Shown here: positions 58,189-64,000 of the stretch, one piece after another
Position numbering within the stretch: position 1 is the first letter of the stretch
Layout: every line of letters starts with the position of its first letter
Assembly: GCA_001051155.2 (NCBI GenBank)
Contig: JYIP02000006.1
Span: 3,348,001-3,412,000 of the forward strand
From: Chrysoporthe austroafricana
Taxonomy: Eukaryota > Ascomycota > Sordariomycetes > Diaporthales > Cryphonectriaceae
Reading direction: 5' to 3'
DNA length: 64,000 bases
Made by a program: the position numbers and the translations under genes
The notes under the pieces: generated by a model
Seen by the model: only the letters and a program-made list of their open reading frames with translations
The model's database searches: none
Told to the model about the DNA's origin: nothing

Positions 58189-59073
58189 GGTGGGCAGGGT
58201 TTGGTGGTGTGGTGTGGATGGCGAGGCTAGGTTTCGATCCTAGGTTGTCCAGCTGGTTCTCAAGGTTTTCGTTTGAGAAAACAGCCGACAATTGGTTCCA
58301 AAGTACAGCCCTGAGAAAATATATCTGCACGGTATTGTGTCTGTGTTCTATCCTCTTGGTCGACGCAGGCAGAGACCTCGTAATGAGGGAGGCTCTTCTC
58401 TGGGCGTCCACATGGCGAGTAAGTAGCAACGCAGGATGGACAAAGCAGGCAGGCAGGTCGTTTTAAGACCTCGATGGCGGCAGGTCCCAACCGGCAGGAA
58501 GCTTCTCGATATTGCCCAGGACAGCGCCGGGGCGAAGGCGAATGCATGTGGGAAGCTTGGATAGCTACCGGAGTGCTCCACATGATGCAAGGCAGCCCGC
58601 TGCAGTGGAAATGTCTAGAAACGCGACGCCGACCGACATCCGACGCGATACAACGACGGATCTGACGGATCGTAGCCCAGTACTATGCAAACATTTCCTC
58701 AGCCAACTGACTGAGATCACCATTATTCACGGCTCAATTGGACTACTGTGTCTACAGAGTCCTTCCATCACTGGGATCCGGTCACGAGAGGCGTAGACTA
58801 TTTGTATGCTGCATTATCGTCCGCTTCCAATACTTGATAAAGTCTAATTGACACCGACTTTTGTACACTTCCCAATCTAACGCCATAGGCAATGCAAAAA
58901 AGATAACCCAGACTCCTTATCGTGTTCAATAGTGATGAGGCATGCGTAGCGGGCGGCCAAGACGGACCGCTCGTTTGAGTTTATCTGAGACCTATGACAT
59001 CGTGGGGCCAGGGCAGCCTGGCCAAAGGCCATAATTCCTGAGGTATAGCCAACTCGTCATGGCAAAGTAGCGC
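58189..59073. other. Intergenic between two minus-strand genes
   Basis: About 885 bases of balanced GC. Short frames only. It must hold the promoter of the MFS gene. Confidence 0.55.
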
Positions 59074-61776
59074 TCAGCGGAGCATGTACGAAAGGTCGGG
59101 TAGACCAGCCACGATCCGCCTAACAGCCGGATCATCCTCGCCATCGTCTTGTGCGAAGCTGACAGATTTCGTCGGCGGCTTCGTCGAGATCTCTGGCTCG
59201 GGTGAGGTGACCTTCGGTGTGATAACATTATGTAACGGTGACGGTCGAATCAGGCTAAGCGAAGACTTCGGTGTATGATGGGGCCTGAAAGGCGCAGAAG
59301 GCGTCGGTGGCTTTGACAGCTGGAACGATGTTGGTGACTCGGCTCTCAGCGATCCGGTCGGCGTAGATGGCTTGGAAAGCTGGGCCGACAAAGGTGATCC
59401 AGTCCTTGATGGTATGCTTAGGCTGGGTGATTGCAACGGTGTATCGAAGGTGAACTCAGGTTTTGATGTTGTGGTCGGTGGAATTGCCGGAACGGCCGGT
59501 GTGCTGTCGAAAGCCGAGAAGTCCCAGACATCACCCAAAGGGGCGGTCGCCGGGCTCTGCCCCTTTGGAGCGACGGACTGGTCATTGAATGACACAGAGC
59601 TCGGAGTAGCGGGTGTATCGTGGATCGGCACAGGAGTCGCGGGGTTTGCAGAAGGCAGGCTGGACACTGAACCGTTCATACCGCTGTCAAAGAAGCCGCT
59701 TGCAGGTCGGCTTTCTATGGCTGGAGAGGCTATCATCTCACCCCACTCCTCGTCATCATCGTCCTCGATTGCTATTACCAGATTGCTTGGCTTCATCGGC
59801 GGCTGAGACGAGGGCGCAGGGGGAGGTGGTGCGAGTTGCAAGGAGTTGCGGCTCTCAGGCTCACGTATGCTGGGAGGTTTGCTACCTCCGGAGTTGACCG
59901 AGCTGACGTCGAGAGACTGTCTCGTATATTCGCTGGGCGGCAGTGGTGAGGCAGGTGTCAGTGTGCCACTGGCACCTGTACTCCACCCGAAGGCAGGCCC
60001 AGCAGGCGGCAGGGGAATGCTCAGCGGTGAACGCGGCGGAAGAGTGCTGGCGCTTACTGGTGCATCTCTGGCATGAACTGGTACCGTCGGCTGCGCCTGG
60101 AGCGAGAGAGGGCGCGGGACTGGGGCAATCGCAGGTTTCGCGGGCTGCACGCTCTTCCTCTTGCCAAAGATTTCGTCAAAGGACAAGGGTTCTGCTTTTC
60201 CGTCCCAGTTGAACGCTCCGCCTTTCACCGCAGATCGTCCACCCGCTGCGGACTGACCAGCATACGGGCCCTCTTCCATCCAGCGGCGAACGATCTTGCT
60301 GGCATCCTCACGCACCTTTGAGCCAACCCAGGAAACCCGACGATAAGTATCATCATCACCCAAGTCGTGCTTGCGCATCGTGCCAGGGCGAGAGATCCGA
60401 TACCATGTCTTGCGCTCCGAGACCGCAGTGAAGCTGTCTTTGATAATCCCGTCGATAGCATCCAGACTGTAGTCCTTGGCGCTCGGCTGCTCCTTGTCCA
60501 GCTTGGCCACGTCGAACAGCTTGTCGACGAGCTCTAGGTCCGGGGTGAAGCTGACGGGGCCGAACTTGGCGCGCAGCTCCTGAAACCGGTTCGGAGCTTC
60601 TTCTTGTATCGGGCTCGTGACTGCAGCGGGTCCAGAGGCCACGGGTGCAGCTCGCAGAGACGCCTTTGAGATAGAGCGTAGACGGCCCGCCCGCGAGCTG
60701 GGCCGGCGAGGTGATCCCGCCACTGAGGGCTGCCGCGACAGCCTGGCGGAATCGAAATCTTCGGCATCTTCAAAGTCACCGAAATCGCTCGTAGCCTCGG
60801 TCCGGACGCTCCGAATGCTCATGGACCGACTTGCGCTGCGCCGTCTGCCGTCAGTGCCGGAAGGCACCAGCAGCGACTCGTCTGTCTTCTTTGCCAAGCC
60901 GTCGAACTTGTCCACCAGCTCCTGCACTTTGGTTGAAGGTCTCCGAGGTATCACAGGACGGTCTTTGCAATCCTCGTCCATGGAGGTGATAGGTGAGTCC
61001 AGCCTCTCCTCGCGGCGGCTGTCGTTTGAGATGGAGGAGTGTCTCGAGAGGCTCGGCGAGTCCGGCCGCTCTCCATCTTCGTGGCTCTGGTGATTTGGCT
61101 CCTTATCCTCGCCGTTCTCCAGTTCAGCTTCGAGATTCCGCTCCTGGACCGGTGTAGGGGTTGCACCCAGATCCCTGGCGGACTCATCCTCAGCCTGGGT
61201 ATCAAGACATTCTCCATCTTCCTTGCTGCCACCGGGGTCCTTCTCTTCATCTGCTTCCTCATGGCTGTCCAGTGCAGAGAAGGCGGCTTGCTCGGCCGAG
61301 ATGTGCACGGCGGCTGGAAGACTGAGGCGGTTCTGGGAGAACTCGGTCGCCCAGGGATCGGGGGACGGCTGGCGGGACAGAGACCTGGCACTGCTTCGGC
61401 GTGACACCGTCTTGCCCTGGCCAGGAGCTAGCGATGCGGTAGCCGGCCAGCCAGTCGGGCTGGGCAGCCCCAGGCTCCCCTCTCTCGCCCTTGCTGATAG
61501 TGATGTCTGGCTCGAGTTCAGACCGTGTTCCCCTCCCCATCCGGACCATCCGGCATTGGACGTGGCAGCAGTCGGCGGCAGGGCCAGGCCGGCGCCCTGC
61601 GACGCCCAGCCGTTCAGCCCATCCTCGTCTACAGCCCAGGGCGATATGCTCGACGATGATCGGGTTCTCGCGAGGGCGCGGCCGGGCAGCTCGAGGCTGC
61701 TGGAGGCCTGGGTCGGAGGCTCGAGGGTGGAGGTGGAATCATTTGTGGCCCACGGTGAGCCCCATGGATCGTCCAT
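59074..61776 (-). CDS. Large disordered protein with adaptor-ear-like motifs and one conserved core, function unknown
   Basis: Single exon, 900 residues, starting MDDPWGSPW. Most is low-complexity Ser/Pro with many SP/TP and RRxS sites. Repeated aromatic-acidic peptides stand out: DPWGSPW at the start, SPDPWATEF near 140, DFGDFEDAEDF at 331-341 and VWDFSAF near 765. DPW, WxxF and [DE]FGDF-type peptides are how endocytic and AP-1/GGA accessory proteins dock on adaptor ears. A folded-looking conserved core at about 395-545 includes RFQELRAKFGPVSFTPD, KTWYRISRPGTMRKHDLGD, KIVRRWMEEG and SAVKGGAFNWD. I recognise the core as conserved in ascomycetes but know no assigned function. The C-terminus ends RRIVAGLPDLSYMLR. 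A vesicle-traffic role is inference. Divergent from CFD1. Confidence 0.8.
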   Translation of the reverse strand: MDDPWGSPWATNDSTSTLEPPTQASSSLELPGRALARTRSSSSISPWAVDEDGLNGWASQGAGLALPPTAATSNAGWSGWGGEHGLNSSQTSLSARAREGSLGLPSPTGWPATASLAPGQGKTVSRRSSARSLSRQPSPDPWATEFSQNRLSLPAAVHISAEQAAFSALDSHEEADEEKDPGGSKEDGECLDTQAEDESARDLGATPTPVQERNLEAELENGEDKEPNHQSHEDGERPDSPSLSRHSSISNDSRREERLDSPITSMDEDCKDRPVIPRRPSTKVQELVDKFDGLAKKTDESLLVPSGTDGRRRSASRSMSIRSVRTEATSDFGDFEDAEDFDSARLSRQPSVAGSPRRPSSRAGRLRSISKASLRAAPVASGPAAVTSPIQEEAPNRFQELRAKFGPVSFTPDLELVDKLFDVAKLDKEQPSAKDYSLDAIDGIIKDSFTAVSERKTWYRISRPGTMRKHDLGDDDTYRRVSWVGSKVREDASKIVRRWMEEGPYAGQSAAGGRSAVKGGAFNWDGKAEPLSFDEIFGKRKSVQPAKPAIAPVPRPLSLQAQPTVPVHARDAPVSASTLPPRSPLSIPLPPAGPAFGWSTGASGTLTPASPLPPSEYTRQSLDVSSVNSGGSKPPSIREPESRNSLQLAPPPPAPSSQPPMKPSNLVIAIEDDDDEEWGEMIASPAIESRPASGFFDSGMNGSVSSLPSANPATPVPIHDTPATPSSVSFNDQSVAPKGQSPATAPLGDVWDFSAFDSTPAVPAIPPTTTSKPEFTFDTPLQSPSLSIPSRTGSPLSAQLSKPSTPTGSLRAESPTSFQLSKPPTPSAPFRPHHTPKSSLSLIRPSPLHNVITPKVTSPEPEISTKPPTKSVSFAQDDGEDDPAVRRIVAGLPDLSYMLR

Positions 61777-62714
61777 GCTTGCGAGAGGGGCTTCTCATGA
61801 TGGTCGGATGCTATATCGAGCTCATCGGGGCGCCGTGAAGTGGGTTTCCACGACTGTCGCGTCCTGATCTCGGTCTTCCGCGGTCGCTAACGGGGGGCGG
61901 CTCGTCTCCAGACCAAGGGACGGTATGGCGATCTCAGGAGATTCTCAGGAGATCTGTATCTCGTTCCGGCGCTTTCTTGATTGTCTTCTCTTGTCTTCTC
62001 TCTTCGTATCCAAAACCCTTCTGCGGCGGTGTCCAAGACCAAAAGCACGGTGATTGCAGGTGGGGACGTGTGTGGATGGGTGGAAAGGAACTCAGGTGGT
62101 GTAAGAGTTAAGGTTGATGAGCCAATATGGACGAGGGCTGAGCGGGAGGAGAGCAGAGCAAGGCCTATATTTCAGGCCTAGTAGGAAACACACTACTGCT
62201 CCCCCGGTCAGCAAGACACGACAGCTACCGTTTGAGCCTCCACTTCTTGGCCAGACCAGCGAGGACCAATCCTCCGACGGGGGGAGAGCAATCTTGCGGT
62301 CTCCTCTGGCCGGATTGGAATATTTGCCAGGCTGTTCAACTCGACATCTCGTCTGGGTGGAGTGCTCAGTTCTAGACTCTACGAGAGAGAGAGCGGTGGC
62401 CGCTGTCACAGCGCTGCAGGCCAGGGGCATTCAGGGGCATGCACCCCTGTTGCTGTACCTGCACATGCAAGAAAGCCGCTAACTGCAACCCTGGCCGCTT
62501 ACCTCATCGTCCTGCTTTATCAGCTGCCGATTCGCCGCCGAGTTTCCCTTCGATGACAAAATATCTCGACGGCCACGACCCATCCCCATTGCCCGCGCGA
62601 CATGGCAGCACCAGAAAAGTCCCCGACTCACACTCCTCCGTGACAAAAAACCGGCCGTCGCGGAACCACCCGACTCCTGTCTCTGTGCAACTCGGCTACT
62701 TCTTCATCAACGCC
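61777..62714. other. Divergent promoter region, 900-residue protein / CFD1
   Basis: About 940 bases. Frames are short and carry no domain. The upstream in-frame ATGs at 62439 and 62556 are most likely leader sequence. Confidence 0.55.
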
Positions 62715-63743
62715 ATGTCGCTGTCGAAAATCAAGCACATCGTCCTGGTGAGTCTGCTCCCCCCCCCCAACCGACCAACCCGTCGCGAGGTCTCCACGGC
62801 GCATATCCTCTAAACAGAACCCCATCAACAGGTCCTCTCGGGCAAAGGCGGAGTGGGCAAGTCCTCCGTCACGACGCAGCTCGCCCTCTCCCTGTCCCTA
62901 GCCGGCCACTCCGTCGGCGTCCTCGACATCGACCTGACCGGTCCGAACATTCCGCATATGTTCCGGGTTGCCGACCAGGGCCGCATCACCCAAGGTCCCG
63001 ATGGCTGGCTGCCCGTGGATATACACGATGCCGATCCCACAGCTGGCCGCGGCTCCCTGCGGGTCATGAGCCTGGGATTTCTCGTCCGGCCGGGCGACTC
63101 GGTCGTGTGGCGCGGCCCGAAGAAGACGGCCATGATCAAGCAGTTCCTGACCGACGTCGCGTGGGGAGAGACAGACTTCCTCTTGATCGACACGCCACCG
63201 GGGACGAGCGACGAGCACATCTCAGCGGTCGAGTACCTGCTGCAGTTTGCCAGACCGGACCAGCTGGCCGGTGCTGTGCTGGTCACCACCCCACAGGCCG
63301 TTGCCACCGCGGATGTGCGCAAAGAGCTGGACTTCTGCAGGAAGACAGGCATCAGGATCATCGGCATCGTGGAGAACATGAGCGGCTTCGTGTGTCCCAA
63401 CTGCTCCGAGTGCACCTATCTGTTCAGCAAGGGCGGGGGCCAGGTGCTGGCGCAGGACTTCGGGGTCGAGTTCCTCGGCAGCATCCCCATCGACCCTCAG
63501 TTCTCCGTCATGATCTCCAAGGGAAAGCGGCCATCGTATCCAGAGGGCACGGTCCTGCTTGGGCAGAACATGTCGGGCGCTACGGGCGGCACCGCCCGGG
63601 AGCAGGGAGCGCAGGCAAACGGCAACGGACAGGCCGAACACGACGAGCCATTGGTGTCCATGTATCAGCACTGCTCTCTCTGTCCGGTGTACAGGTCAAT
63701 CACGGAGAGCGTCGTCAGGATCACCGGGACAGCGGGGTCCTGA
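62715..63743 (+). CDS. CFD1: Cytosolic Fe-S cluster assembly scaffold ATPase (Cfd1/NUBP2)
   Basis: Mrp/NBP35 family P-loop ATPase. With Nbp35 it forms the scaffold that builds 4Fe-4S clusters for cytosolic and nuclear proteins, including DNA polymerases. Exons 62715-62747 and 62832-63743 (intron GTGAGT...CAACAG, phase 0) give 314 residues. The tiny first exon codes [11 protein letters not shown] and joins [12 protein letters not shown], the deviant Walker A (residues 12-22). Then [34 protein letters not shown], the Walker B-like [13 protein letters not shown], and the ligand motif CPNCSEC (about 199-205) bridging two subunits. A second CxxC (about 292-295) is near the C-terminus. No N-terminal Cys-rich ferredoxin-like motif, which separates Cfd1 from Nbp35. 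Confidence 0.96.
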
Positions 63744-64000
63744 AACGATGCCGTACTATCGACCGGGCCCGGAAGTCGGCCCTGGCGCCCCGGACGAGCC
63801 CCGTGCGCCATTTCGATGCAGTATTGCGGACGTATGGTCCGAAAGTTACGCCTGCAGACAGCCAATTCTGCGACTCTGAACGGAACTTCGGCCCCCAGCA
63901 TCGAGCTAGAGCGGGCCGGGGCCAGTACTCTCGTCCCCTACCGCCTCATGCTTGACCGCCGGCTGGTGCCCGCGTGCTCTCGACAACGAGACAGGCCGGC
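63744..64000. other. 3' flank of CFD1 to window end
   Basis: About 260 bases. No exon recognised. Confidence 0.6.

Overview
The window is nuclear DNA of a filamentous ascomycete (Pezizomycotina). The genes are GC-rich and cut by short GT-AG introns, mostly about 50-120 nt. The families present are typical of that group: two HET-domain proteins, a Pth11-type rhodopsin-domain membrane protein, a Zn2Cys6 transcription factor, a DUF5672 protein and three MFS carriers. A class such as Sordariomycetes is plausible but not proven here. I rebuilt exon structures by eye, requiring GT/AG borders, matching phase and continuity of conserved motifs. All multi-exon models below close in frame.

Layout. 1-3.1 kb: thymidylate kinase (CDC8, cut by the left edge) and a KEN-box protein of unknown role, both minus. 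3.1-8.5 kb: a long stretch with no gene I can support. 8.5-22.4 kb: a rhodopsin-domain membrane protein, a D-2-hydroxyacid dehydrogenase, a signal-peptide/one-TM surface protein, a four-TM protein with a long disordered tail, and a type II DUF5672 protein. 22.4-29.4 kb: a visibly AT-richer island with two tandem HET-domain genes; the second carries an in-frame TAG inside the most conserved HET motif. 29.4-43.6 kb: a candidate carbon-use neighbourhood holding a secreted protein, an alpha-glucoside-type permease, a Zn2Cys6 regulator, myo-inositol oxygenase and a second sugar carrier. 43.6-49 kb: a repeat-rich spacer, then a phenol-hydroxylase-type FAD monooxygenase. 49.9-64 kb: housekeeping genes, namely a BRCT-WGR PARP, an F-box-like protein, an Fmp42-type MFS protein, a 900-residue protein with adaptor-binding-like motifs, and the Fe-S scaffold ATPase CFD1.

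The best leads for new biology are the interrupted HET gene (RIP-like mutation, or a stop codon open to A-to-I mRNA editing), the possible inositol/sugar cluster, the unassigned secreted 567-residue protein and the 900-residue DFGDF-motif protein. No rRNA, tRNA, CRISPR array or intact transposon was found.
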